Assembly: GCA_020722825.1 (NCBI GenBank)
Contig: DYKC01000041.1
Location: 1-8,478 of the forward strand
Reading direction: 5' to 3'
DNA length: 8,478 nucleotides
Source of the DNA: Vermiphilus sp.
GTDB taxonomy: Bacteria > Ratteibacteria > UBA8468 > B48-G9 > JAFGKM01
The notes beneath the pieces are model-generated. The model had not been told where the DNA came from. It did not search any database and saw nothing but the letters and a program-made list of their open reading frames with translations. Positions 1 through 7,201 of the stretch are shown here, one piece after another (position 1 is the stretch's first letter; the number at the start of each line of letters is the position of its first letter). A program made the position numbers and the translations under genes.

Positions 1-724
1 CAAGGGTAATCCTTATCTGGTGTGTCCTGCCGGTAACTGGTTTTGCCTTCACCACAGTCAGGTTGTCAATATATTTAACAACCTCCAGAACAGTCACCGC
101 CTTCTTCCCCCTGAGGTAATGTACCTCCATTCTTGTATGATTTTCTTTGCCTGGAGTGATGCTAAATTCAACCTGTGTTTTTAAAGGTTTAAATCTACCC
201 TGAACCAGAGCGATATACTCTTTTTCAACCTGCCGATTCTGAAACTGTCTGACAATAAAATTGTGGGCGTAATCAGTCCTGGCAAAAACGATAACCCCTG
301 AGGTATCTTTATCAAGACGGTGAACCACACCCGGTCGGTACGGCTGTCCAATGGAAGATAGGGTCGTTCTGTACAAAAGAAGGTTTACAAGTGTACCGGT
401 TAAAACCTTGTCTGTCGGATGAGTCAGAACCCCAGGTGGTTTGTTAACCACAACAACATCAGTGTCTTCATATATTATCTCTATCCGTCCGGGTTCTGGT
501 TTAACCAATGCAACTGATGAAAGACAAGGGATATTCTCCTCTATGGTTATCTCATCGTTAGATTGCAGTATATAGGAGGGCTCAACAGTTCTGCCATTAA
601 CAAGAATAGCCCCGTCTTTTAAAAATCCTTTTACTCTTTCTCTTGAAATCTTTAGGCATTCTCTCAGATATTTGTCTATCCTTTCTTGCTCAACATCAGG
701 TTCATAAAGTAATTTTTTAATCAC
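1..724 (-). CDS. rluD: RluD-type 23S rRNA pseudouridine synthase (3' partial)
   Basis: RluA-family pseudouridine synthase, which isomerises specific uridines in 23S rRNA; RluD acts on the helix 69 loop. I translated this frame by hand. It is open from a GTG start at 724 to the window edge, giving 241 codons with no stop. Residues about 12-60 look like an S4 RNA-binding domain (ERIDKYL near the start, KDGAILVNGR at 36-45). The catalytic motif HRLDKDTSG is at 135-143, with D138 as the expected catalytic Asp. PVTGRTHQIR lies close to the cut end. Family members run to about 300-330 residues, so the C-terminal part is missing. The GTG overlaps the TGA of the dehydrogenase gene as GTGA, and no in-frame ATG lies near. 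The Shine-Dalgarno is weak (AAGAAG), which suggests translational coupling. The family is certain; RluD rather than a sister such as RluC is favoured by the S4 domain and motif position but not proven. Confidence 0.9.
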   Translation of the reverse strand, partial: MIKKLLYEPDVEQERIDKYLRECLKISRERVKGFLKDGAILVNGRTVEPSYILQSNDEITIEENIPCLSSVALVKPEPGRIEIIYEDTDVVVVNKPPGVLTHPTDKVLTGTLVNLLLYRTTLSSIGQPYRPGVVHRLDKDTSGVIVFARTDYAHNFIVRQFQNRQVEKEYIALVQGRFKPLKTQVEFSITPGKENHTRMEVHYLRGKKAVTVLEVVKYIDNLTVVKAKPVTGRTHQIRITL

Positions 725-1881
725 CTGTTCTTCTTGGAAATATTTTTAATCAGGTTATGTGCTATGAAACTCCGCTGCATCTGGTTTGTCCCCTCATATA
801 TCTGCGTAATTTTCGCATCTCTGAACATCTTCTCCACAGGATATTCCTTCATATAACCGTAGCCTCCAAATATCTGGATAGCATCAGTGGTGACCTTCAT
901 TGCCACCTCCGATGCAAACAGTTTGCACATTGCTGAGTTTGCTGAATAGTCTTTGACTCCGTAGTCTATCATCTTTGCAGTTTGGTAAATAAGAGCCCTT
1001 GCAGCCTCTATCTGTACCGCCATATCAGCAAGCATATGCTGAACCGCCTGAAAAGAACTTATCGGCTGACCGAACTGTTTCCTCTGGTGGGCATACTCCA
1101 GTGCCGCTTCAAAAGCGCCCTGTGCTATTCCGAGTGCCTGTGCCGCAACGCCTGGCCTACTTGCATCAAAATTCTTCAGTGCTATTACAAATCCTATACC
1201 CTCTTTTCCAAGTACGTTTTCGGCAGAAACACAACAATCTTCAAATACAAGTTCTCTTGTTGCAGATGCCCTTATACCCAGTTTTTTTTCCTTCTTACCG
1301 AACTTGAAGCCCTGCATACCCTTCTCAACAATAAATGCAGTTAAACCTCTTGCTCCCTTTGTTTTATCGGTAGCAGCAATCACCACATATATCTCGGCTT
1401 CTCCCCCGTTTGTTATCCACTGTTTGGTTCCATTCAGCACGTAACAGTCTCCTTCTTTCCTTGCCGTTGTATTCAAAGTAGTTATGTCGCTTCCCGCCTC
1501 TGATTCTGTTACTGCAAATCCGGCAATTTTTTCACCGCTTGCAATCAAAGGAAGATATTTCTTTTTCTGCTGCTCGTTACCGAAAAGGAGGATTGGAAAA
1601 GTCCCAAGTGCAGTACCAGCGTATGCAAGAGCGATACCTCCGCATACCCTGCTCAACTCTTCAATGGCAAGGCACAATTCAAAAATGCCAAAGCCCATTC
1701 CTCCGTATTCCTCTGGAATATAAACTCCAAAAAGATCTGACTGGGCAAGTGTTTTCACCACATCCCATGGAAACTCCTCTTTTTCGTCATACTCGGCTCT
1801 CACAGGCATTATCTTTTCCTCTGCTATTTTTTTGGCAAGTTCTTTTATCATCTTCTGTTCATCTGTCAAAAAATATTCCAT
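721..1881 (-). CDS. Acyl-CoA dehydrogenase, short-chain/butyryl-CoA type
   Basis: FAD-dependent acyl-CoA dehydrogenase, which forms the alpha-beta double bond of acyl-CoA and passes electrons to electron-transfer flavoprotein. Starting at the ATG at 1881 it has 386 residues, the usual length. An N-terminal helical domain is followed by the flavin-loop signature AVTESEAGSD (123-132) and W155-I-T-N. The C-terminal helical domain carries RKQFGQPI (267-274) and QIFGGYGY (336-343). The catalytic base is E363 in IYEGTNQ, the position used by short-chain and butyryl enzymes. An upstream in-frame TTG (1903-1905) would add eight residues, but it has no ribosome binding site, whereas AGGGAG sits 8 nt before the ATG. 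The gene follows fabF by 45 nt and overlaps rluD by 4 nt. Placement directly after the fatty acid synthesis genes is unusual. The substrate cannot be told from sequence; butyryl-, isovaleryl- or other short acyl-CoA are all possible. Confidence 0.93.
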   Translation of the reverse strand: MEYFLTDEQKMIKELAKKIAEEKIMPVRAEYDEKEEFPWDVVKTLAQSDLFGVYIPEEYGGMGFGIFELCLAIEELSRVCGGIALAYAGTALGTFPILLFGNEQQKKKYLPLIASGEKIAGFAVTESEAGSDITTLNTTARKEGDCYVLNGTKQWITNGGEAEIYVVIAATDKTKGARGLTAFIVEKGMQGFKFGKKEKKLGIRASATRELVFEDCCVSAENVLGKEGIGFVIALKNFDASRPGVAAQALGIAQGAFEAALEYAHQRKQFGQPISSFQAVQHMLADMAVQIEAARALIYQTAKMIDYGVKDYSANSAMCKLFASEVAMKVTTDAIQIFGGYGYMKEYPVEKMFRDAKITQIYEGTNQMQRSFIAHNLIKNISKKNR

Positions 1882-1889
1882 TATACTAT

Positions 1890-1895
1890 CTCCCT
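1890..1895 (-). promoter_or_regulatory. Ribosome binding site of the acyl-CoA dehydrogenase gene
   Basis: The minus strand reads AGGGAG here, 8 nt before the ATG at 1879-1881. The alternative TTG at 1903-1905 has no purine-rich sequence before it. This site therefore decides the start in favour of the ATG. Confidence 0.75.
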
Positions 1896-1926
1896 GTTTT
1901 GACAAGTTTGTAGTTGCAGAGCAAAT

Positions 1927-3174
1927 CTACATTGTTTTACCGATATATTTTCTAACGACCAGCGTAACATTGTGTCCGCCAAAACCGAATGAATTTGAAA
2001 TCGCCGTGTTTATATCTTTTTTAATCGCCGTGTTAGGAACGTAGTCAAGGTCACATTCTGCATCGGGAAACTCATAATTTATCGTGGGAGGTATGATTCC
2101 TTCTTTTATCGCAAGAACTGTGGCAATAAACTCAACGGCTCCGGAAGCCCCGAGCAAATGACCTATCATTGATTTTATTGAACTAACGGGTATTTTATAT
2201 GCCCTTTCTCCAAATATCTTTTTTATGGCAGCAGTCTCACATTTATCGTTCAGTGGAGTGGATGTTCCATGTGCATTAATATAGTCAACATCCTCACTGC
2301 TGATACCCGCACTCTCCAGTGCGTACTTAATGGACAGTGCGGCTCCATTCCCTTCAGGAGCAGGAGCCGTAATGTGGTAAGCATCACAACTCATCCCCGC
2401 CCCTAAAAATTCCGCATAAATCCTGGGGGCCTTCCTCTGTAAGGCATGTTCCAAAGTTTCCAACACAACAACCCCTGCACCTTCACCCATAACAAAACCG
2501 TCTCTTTCCTTATCAAAAGGCCTGGATGCTTTATCAGGAGCCTCATTTCTTGTTGAAAGCGCTTTCATTGAGCAAAAACCGGCAAGACCAAGTGGAGTTA
2601 TAGCAGATTCTGTACCGCCTGCTATAATAACATCTGTCACGCCACACCTCATCAGATTGAGTGCCGCCCCGAGAGCATGGGCCCCTGAGGAACAGGCGCT
2701 GACGGTGGCGAAATTAACTCCCTTCAGACCGAAATGTATCGCCACCTGTCCTGCCGCAATATCAGGAATAAGCATCGGTATAAGAAATGGGGAAACACGG
2801 GATGGTCCACTCTTTAACAATATTTCGTGTTGTTCTTCTATAACCCTCAGTCCTCCTATCCCCGCACCTATAATAACCCCTGTCCTTTCCCTGTCTGCAT
2901 CTGAAAAAACAATTCCACTATCAGCAACCGCCTCAAACGTCGCTTTGAGGGCATACTGCACAAACCCATCCATTCTGCGCACAGCCTTGGGATTGAATCC
3001 TTCAAGCGTAAAATCCTTGACTTCAGCCCCTATCTTGGAAGGATAAGGCGAAACATCAAATTTCTTTATAACATCTATTCCGTTACTACCTTCCTTCAAA
3101 TTCCGCCATGATGTTGCTACATCATTTCCTACAGGGGTTACCAACCCCATACCGGTTACCACAATCCTTTTCAT
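1927..3174 (-). CDS. fabF: Beta-ketoacyl-ACP synthase II (KAS II)
   Basis: Elongating condensing enzyme of type II fatty acid synthesis: it condenses malonyl-ACP with acyl-ACP and releases CO2, in the cytosol. It has 415 residues, the normal length, with a full thiolase-like fold. It starts with the typical MKRIVVTGMG. The active-site Cys is C161 in VSACSSGAHALG. The two catalytic His are H302 in NAHGTSTPLND and H339 in MIGHLLGASG. The C-terminal GFGGHN loop (397-402) carries the gatekeeper Phe. The Cys-His-His triad marks FabF/FabB rather than FabH. The ATG overlaps the acpP stop as ATGA, and the preceding Shine-Dalgarno is poor, so translation is probably coupled to acpP. Pairing with acpP is a very common arrangement. 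FabB is less likely given length and context. Confidence 0.97.
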   Translation of the reverse strand: MKRIVVTGMGLVTPVGNDVATSWRNLKEGSNGIDVIKKFDVSPYPSKIGAEVKDFTLEGFNPKAVRRMDGFVQYALKATFEAVADSGIVFSDADRERTGVIIGAGIGGLRVIEEQHEILLKSGPSRVSPFLIPMLIPDIAAGQVAIHFGLKGVNFATVSACSSGAHALGAALNLMRCGVTDVIIAGGTESAITPLGLAGFCSMKALSTRNEAPDKASRPFDKERDGFVMGEGAGVVVLETLEHALQRKAPRIYAEFLGAGMSCDAYHITAPAPEGNGAALSIKYALESAGISSEDVDYINAHGTSTPLNDKCETAAIKKIFGERAYKIPVSSIKSMIGHLLGASGAVEFIATVLAIKEGIIPPTINYEFPDAECDLDYVPNTAIKKDINTAISNSFGFGGHNVTLVVRKYIGKTM

Positions 3175-3416
3175 GTTTGTTTTTTCTTTTCAATATACTC
3201 TACGACATCCTGAACATTCCTGATTTTTTCAGCATCTTCATCAGGAATGTCTATACCGAACTTTTCTTCAAATTCCATGATCAGCTCAACAGTATCAAGT
3301 GAATCAGCACCAAGGTCATCAACAAAAGATGCACCTTCAGTGACTTCAGAAACACCAACCCCCAACTTCTCAGATATAATCTTCCTCACTTCTTCTAATA
3401 TAGCCCCTTTTTCCAT
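3171..3416 (-). CDS. acpP: Acyl carrier protein
   Basis: Small acidic carrier that holds growing acyl chains on a 4'-phosphopantetheine arm and shuttles them between the Fab enzymes. It has 81 residues, the family size. The attachment serine is S39 in GADSLDTVEL. The helix II recognition region (DTVELIMEFEEKFG) and the acidic IPDEDAEKI stretch (57-65) are canonical. It is preceded by a strong AAGGAGG site and overlaps fabF by 4 nt. The 84-nt gap to fabG upstream is the longest in the cluster and holds a stem-loop with a U-tract. This is notable because ACP is normally needed in far greater amount than its neighbours. The adjacent fab genes argue for the housekeeping ACP rather than a polyketide carrier. 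Confidence 0.98.
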   Translation of the reverse strand: MEKGAILEEVRKIISEKLGVGVSEVTEGASFVDDLGADSLDTVELIMEFEEKFGIDIPDEDAEKIRNVQDVVEYIEKKKQT

Positions 3417-3425
3417 AATTCTTTT

Positions 3426-3432
3426 CCTCCTT
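3426..3432 (-). promoter_or_regulatory. Strong ribosome binding site of acpP
   Basis: The minus strand reads AAGGAGG, a full anti-16S match, 9 nt before the acpP ATG at 3414-3416. It is the strongest such site in the window, in keeping with the high ACP demand expected in bacteria. Confidence 0.85.
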
Positions 3433-3438
3433 GAATAT

Positions 3439-3492
3439 AAAAACGCGAAATGTCAGATGCAAAAATGTTTTTTATCACATCCAACCTTTCGC
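3439..3492 (-). promoter_or_regulatory. Stem-loop with U-tract between fabG and acpP
   Basis: In the minus-strand RNA the 15-nt arms GCGAAAGGTTGGATG (3492-3478) and CATCTGACATTTCGC (3459-3445) pair with one mismatch and two G-U wobbles around an 18-nt, A/U-rich loop. GUUUUUAU follows at once, and the acpP ribosome binding site begins a few bases later. The shape is that of an intrinsic terminator, although the stem is only moderately GC-rich. Termination here would cut off acpP and fabF, so a partial attenuator, an mRNA processing site, or a structure stabilising an acpP-fabF RNA are the likelier roles. The structure is seen directly; its function is inferred. Confidence 0.45.
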
Positions 3493-3500
3493 TTTTGATT

Positions 3501-4235
3501 TCAGATAACAAGCCCTCCATCCACTCTAAAAACCTGTCCGGTTATATAAGATGCCTCGTCAGAAGACAGGAAAAGAACCATATCGGCTACCTCTTCAGGC
3601 CTTCCAAATCTGCGGAGGGGTATCATCTCCAACATTTTCTCTTTAACTTTTTCCGGCAGATTTTCAGTCATTCTGGTTATTATGTACCCCGGCGCAACAG
3701 CATTAACGTTAACCCCGAACATGCTGAATTCTTTGGCACAGGTTTTGGTCAGTGAAATAAGAGCACCTTTGGATGCTGAATAATTTGCCTGCCCTATATT
3801 ACCAATCTGTCCGATTATGGAGGTAATATTAACAATCTTTCCTGATTTTCTTGAAAACATCAATTTCCCAATTATTTTACTGCATATGAACGCACCTTTC
3901 AAATTCACATCTAAAACATCATCCCAGTCCTTCTCTGACATCCTGAGAATTAAACTATCTCTTGTGATACCTGCGTTGTTTACAAGTATATCCACCCTAC
4001 CCCATTTTTCAAGTACAATCTTGAGCCCTTTTTCAACATCATCCTGTGAGGTTATATCCACTTTTGAAGAGACAAAACTTATACCTTCACTCTTCAACCT
4101 GTTTTCAAACTCTTTGTCTATAGAACGACCCCACAACACAAGATTTGCATCCTGTTTTCCAAACTTCAACGCAAGGGCTCTTCCTATACCTCCAAAAGCC
4201 CCCGTGATAACAACCACCTTATCTTTAAAACTCAT
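3501..4235 (-). CDS. fabG: 3-oxoacyl-ACP reductase
   Basis: Short-chain dehydrogenase/reductase that reduces 3-oxoacyl-ACP to 3-hydroxyacyl-ACP, usually with NADPH, as a cytosolic tetramer. It has 244 residues, exactly the FabG size. The Rossmann glycine motif TGAFGGIG is at 11-18 and NNAG at 86-89. The catalytic tetrad is N111, S139, Y152 and K156 (the last two in YSASKGA). The C-terminal ITGQVFRVDGG is typical of FabG. R37 in LWGRS, expected to touch the NADP phosphate, is present, but the usual Arg or Gln after the second motif position (as in TGASRGIG) is G15 here. AGGAG lies 8 nt before the ATG. It follows fabD by 25 nt. The SDR family is large, but this position between fabD and acpP makes FabG nearly certain. 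Confidence 0.96.
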   Translation of the reverse strand: MSFKDKVVVITGAFGGIGRALALKFGKQDANLVLWGRSIDKEFENRLKSEGISFVSSKVDITSQDDVEKGLKIVLEKWGRVDILVNNAGITRDSLILRMSEKDWDDVLDVNLKGAFICSKIIGKLMFSRKSGKIVNITSIIGQIGNIGQANYSASKGALISLTKTCAKEFSMFGVNVNAVAPGYIITRMTENLPEKVKEKMLEMIPLRRFGRPEEVADMVLFLSSDEASYITGQVFRVDGGLVI

Positions 4236-4260
4236 TTTATCATCTCCTGTATATAGGATT

Positions 4261-5208
4261 TCAGCACTCGGAATTCCCTTTCAACCTCTCTATGGTATTT
4301 GTCAGAGAGGTGAAATTCTCAACGTTCAATACCTGTGCTTCCGGAATAATACCTTCTATGAGTTTTTTTAAAACCCTCTTTGGACCAATTTCAACAAAAA
4401 CCTTGATTTCTTCATCCAACAGGATATTCTCAACCGTTTCCACCCACCTGACAGGCGAACAAATCTGTTTTACAAGTCCTTCCTTTATTTCTTCTACATC
4501 TGTAGTTCTGCGGCCAGAATAATTAAGATATATCGGTATTTCAGGAACATTAAAATCTATTTTTTCAATCTCATCTTCAAGCATCCTGGAGGCTTTTTTC
4601 ATAAGGGATGTATGAAATGGCCCGCTCACGTTAAGTTCAATACCTTTTATCTTACGGCCTCTTAAAAAAGAATTAAACTGCTTTATTTTCTCTCTTTTGC
4701 CGCCAACGACAATCTGTGTGCGGGAATTTATATTGGATATTTCTATATCCGGAAAATCCTGCAATAAATTTTCAACATCAGTCAGTTGCAGACCGATAAT
4801 TGCAAGCAAGCCACCATCAATACTTCGGGATATTTCATCCATAATCTGAGCTCTTTTTTTAATGATGTGATACCCTGCCTCAATGCTTATTACTTCTGAA
4901 GCAGCAAGTGCGGAATACTCCCCCAGACTGTGTCCCGCCATACTGCAGGGGAAAAATCCTTCTTTCTTAAAAACATTCCAGCAAATCATACTTACACCAA
5001 AAATCGCTGGCTGACAGATTAAAGTCCTTGTAAGTTCCTCCATCGGACCATTTACAATTTTCTCCATCAGAGGTAGAGATGTTATTTTTTCTCCTGTATT
5101 TATTATCTCCTCACATCCTGGAATCTTGTCTATAAAATCTTTTCCCATTCCAACATACTGCGATGCCTGCCCTGGAAACACCACGGCAAACTTTTTTATC
5201 TTGCCCAT
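4261..5208 (-). CDS. fabD: Malonyl-CoA:ACP transacylase
   Basis: Transfers malonyl from CoA to ACP, supplying the extender unit for FabH and FabF. It has 315 residues, the family length. The oxyanion-hole region is FPGQASQYVGMG (11-22, with Q14). The nucleophile is S94 in GHSLGEYSA. R119 is the malonate carboxylate-binding Arg, H199 in GPFHTSLM is the catalytic His, and Q248 lies in the QICSPVRW segment. The ATG lies within the end of fabH (13-nt overlap) and has only a weak site (GATAAG), so translation is probably coupled. The last codons contain a stem-loop. An isolated polyketide acyltransferase is unlikely given the neighbours. Confidence 0.97.
   Translation of the reverse strand: MGKIKKFAVVFPGQASQYVGMGKDFIDKIPGCEEIINTGEKITSLPLMEKIVNGPMEELTRTLICQPAIFGVSMICWNVFKKEGFFPCSMAGHSLGEYSALAASEVISIEAGYHIIKKRAQIMDEISRSIDGGLLAIIGLQLTDVENLLQDFPDIEISNINSRTQIVVGGKREKIKQFNSFLRGRKIKGIELNVSGPFHTSLMKKASRMLEDEIEKIDFNVPEIPIYLNYSGRRTTDVEEIKEGLVKQICSPVRWVETVENILLDEEIKVFVEIGPKRVLKKLIEGIIPEAQVLNVENFTSLTNTIERLKGNSEC
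4279..4315 (-). other. Stem-loop in the 3' end of fabD
   Basis: TTTC-A-ACCTCTCT (4279-4291) and AGAGAGGTGAAA (4304-4315) are inverted repeats: 8 perfect pairs, then one bulged A, then 4 more pairs, around a 12-nt loop. It ends about 45 nt before the fabG ATG. No U-tract follows on the minus strand, so it is not a terminator. It might mark an RNA processing or stability element, or be chance within the coding sequence. Confidence 0.35.
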
Positions 5209-6179
5209 CTTATCAGATTAGCTCCCCAGGTAAGTCCGCCCCCAAAAGCAACCGTAATTATCAGGTCACCCTTCTTTAACAACCCCTTTTTTGAGGCTTC
5301 ATCCATCGCAATGGGCACACAGGCCGCTGACATATTACCGTATCTTTCAATGTTCACATAGAATTTTTCAGCAGGTATTCCAAGATTCTTTGCCACTCCA
5401 TTTATAATTCTAAGATTGGCCTGGTGGGGTATAAAAATGGATATATCCTCTTTTTTCAGGTTAAACCTATCAAGCAGTCTATTTATTGATTCACTCATTG
5501 TCAGTATAGCGATTTTGAAAAGTCGTGAACCCTCCATCTGCATAAAATGCATTCTTTTTTCAACAGTATCAAAAGAAGCAGGATTCAACGAACCCCCTGC
5601 AGGTACATATAAAAGGTTCCCATAACTTCCGTCAGCAGAAAGATAAGAACCAAGAATACCTTCTTCATCAGAATGCCTTAGAATCGCAGCCCCGGCTCCA
5701 TCCCCGAGTAAAACACAGACACTCCTATCCGTATAATCAGTCATACGGCTCATTGTCTCAGTAGATACTACAAGGCCTGTCCTGTATCCGCCTGTCAGTA
5801 TCAGGTTCTTTGCGATTTCAAGCCCGTAAATAAAACCTGAACAAGCCGTAGAGATGTCAAAGGCAGGTATATTTTTTATACCGAGTTTTGCCTGTATTAG
5901 ACACGCCGTGGCTGGGAAAAACATATCAGGTGTTATTGTTGAACACAAAATGAAGTCAATTTCATCAAGGGATATACCCGCATCCCTGCATGCATTCAGA
6001 GAAGCCTCTTTTCCCATGTCAGAAGATGCCATTCCTCTGGGACATATTCTCCTTTCTTTAATCCCCGTTCTTGTTGTGATCCACTCATCAGTAGTATCCA
6101 CCATCATTTCAAAGTCATGATTGGTAATTATCTGTTCGGGAAGAAATGAACCTGTTCCCAGAATTATTGCCCCTGCCAT
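5196..6179 (-). CDS. fabH: Beta-ketoacyl-ACP synthase III (KAS III)
   Basis: Initiating condensing enzyme: joins acetyl-CoA (or a branched or other short acyl-CoA) with malonyl-ACP to give a 3-ketoacyl-ACP. It has 327 residues, the usual length. The nucleophile is C113 in STACSGFIYG. The His is H252 in IPHQANLRI and the Asn is N282 in RYGNMSAAC. The Cys-His-Asn triad separates it from FabF. W33 in DEWI and the ERRI segment near residue 42 are typical of the CoA-binding part. GNMSAAC replaces the more common GNTSAAS, a mild change beside the catalytic Asn. A strong TGGAGG lies just before the ATG, and the gene overlaps plsX by 16 nt and fabD by 13 nt. Primer preference (straight or branched) cannot be read from the sequence. 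Confidence 0.97.
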   Translation of the reverse strand: MAGAIILGTGSFLPEQIITNHDFEMMVDTTDEWITTRTGIKERRICPRGMASSDMGKEASLNACRDAGISLDEIDFILCSTITPDMFFPATACLIQAKLGIKNIPAFDISTACSGFIYGLEIAKNLILTGGYRTGLVVSTETMSRMTDYTDRSVCVLLGDGAGAAILRHSDEEGILGSYLSADGSYGNLLYVPAGGSLNPASFDTVEKRMHFMQMEGSRLFKIAILTMSESINRLLDRFNLKKEDISIFIPHQANLRIINGVAKNLGIPAEKFYVNIERYGNMSAACVPIAMDEASKKGLLKKGDLIITVAFGGGLTWGANLIRWAR

Positions 6180-7198
6180 TTTGCCTCCAGATTGTTTTTT
6201 AATTTGTCCATAAAACCCAAAGCAACGACTTTTTGACCCAGTTTTATAGCACTGTAGAGAGCCCGTGGAGAGGAACGTCCATGACTTACAATCACAGCAC
6301 CATTTACACCCAACAGTAAACCTCCACCGTATTCCGCATAATCTCCCTTCTTTGCAAAATTCTTCAGAGCCTCCTTCAACAACAGAGCACCAAGTCTACT
6401 CACAATATTTTTTCTTATCTCTTTCATCAAAATGGTTCTGAATGACCTTGTTATTCCTTCCGAAACCTTGAGAACAATATTTCCTGTGAAACCATCGGTA
6501 AGTATAACATCCACCTTGCCAGTAAAAAAATCCTGCCCTTCTATGTTACCGGCAAAATTGATTTCTTTCTCTCTGCTGAGCAATTCAAAAGCCGTCCTTC
6601 TAAGTTCATCCCCTTTTCCCGCCTCTTCCCCTATATTTAACAGGCCAACTCTGGGCTTTACAATTCCAAAAACAATCTCTGCATACAGTGACCCCATAAA
6701 TGCAGACTGAAGAAGATGGGAGGGTTTCACCTTTACGTTAGCCCCTGCGTCCAGAAAAATCGTAGAACCTCCTGTAAGGTTCGGCATAAGAAGTGCAATA
6801 GCAGGTCTTTCAATGCCGGGTAGCAATCCTAACTCAGAGATACTGTATGATACAAAAGCGGCCGTGTTTCCTGCGCTCAGAGAACAATCAGCACTTCCCT
6901 CTTTCATAACATTGATGGTATGAAACATGCTATTATCTTTCTCTTTTAGGAGTTTTAGATTAATCTTTTCATGCATTTCTATATATTTCTCACAGCTCCG
7001 AATACTGACAAATGGATATTTCTTAAGGTCAATTTTCCCTCCTATTTTTTTCTCATCTCCAACAAGAATTATTCTTACTCCATCTGAAGGTGAAAGCATC
7101 TGGCAGGCTTTTATAGGAGAAAAAGGGGCAGCGTCACCACCCATCCCGTCAAGTCCAATAATAACCTCTTTATTTAGAGTAGACATTCTCTTTTCCAT
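6164..7198 (-). CDS. plsX: Phosphate acyltransferase PlsX
   Basis: Makes acyl-phosphate from acyl-ACP and inorganic phosphate. The product feeds PlsY, which acylates glycerol-3-phosphate, so this is the exit from fatty acid synthesis to phospholipid. It is a peripheral membrane enzyme. The 344 residues match the family. Motifs in order: GLDGMGGDAAP (15-25), SAGNT (108-112), FLDAGAN (148-154), LLNIGEE (186-192), TDGFTGN (234-240) and GGGLLLGVNG (291-300). The ATG at 7198 is preferred over the Met four codons later because GAGAGGG lies 7 nt before it. That site is inside a hairpin, so initiation may be limited or regulated. The gene follows rpmF by 46 nt and overlaps fabH by 16 nt. No gene for the regulator FapR lies next to it. 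Confidence 0.96.
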   Translation of the reverse strand: MEKRMSTLNKEVIIGLDGMGGDAAPFSPIKACQMLSPSDGVRIILVGDEKKIGGKIDLKKYPFVSIRSCEKYIEMHEKINLKLLKEKDNSMFHTINVMKEGSADCSLSAGNTAAFVSYSISELGLLPGIERPAIALLMPNLTGGSTIFLDAGANVKVKPSHLLQSAFMGSLYAEIVFGIVKPRVGLLNIGEEAGKGDELRRTAFELLSREKEINFAGNIEGQDFFTGKVDVILTDGFTGNIVLKVSEGITRSFRTILMKEIRKNIVSRLGALLLKEALKNFAKKGDYAEYGGGLLLGVNGAVIVSHGRSSPRALYSAIKLGQKVVALGFMDKLKNNLEAKWQGQ

Positions 7199-7201
7199 CT
7201 C

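Noticed and set aside
982..1913. Several plus-strand frames of 79 to 124 codons opposite the acyl-CoA dehydrogenase gene
   Set aside because: They overlap one another in different frames and lie wholly or almost wholly within a conserved gene on the other strand; none resembles a known protein.
1906..1926. Possible terminator or promoter between fabF and the acyl-CoA dehydrogenase gene
   Set aside because: The gap is short, with no stem-loop or U-tract and no convincing promoter hexamers; it looks like a simple operon junction.
2657..3046. Plus-strand open frame of 129 codons opposite fabF
   Set aside because: It is a shadow of the fabF coding frame, with low-complexity Pro/Ser/Ala composition and no recognisable domain.
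3434..3462. Promoter-like pair before acpP: TTGCAT (3462-3457), 17-nt spacer, TATATT (3439-3434) on the minus strand
   Set aside because: The hexamers and spacing look good, but transcription would start at about 3427, inside the acpP ribosome binding site, leaving a truncated signal. The -10 also coincides with the U-rich tail of the stem-loop, so chance in AT-rich sequence is the simpler reading.
3817..4371. Plus-strand open frame of 184 codons opposite fabG and the end of fabD
   Set aside because: It is antisense to two well-supported genes, matches no family I recognise, spans their junction, and has no clear ribosome binding site.
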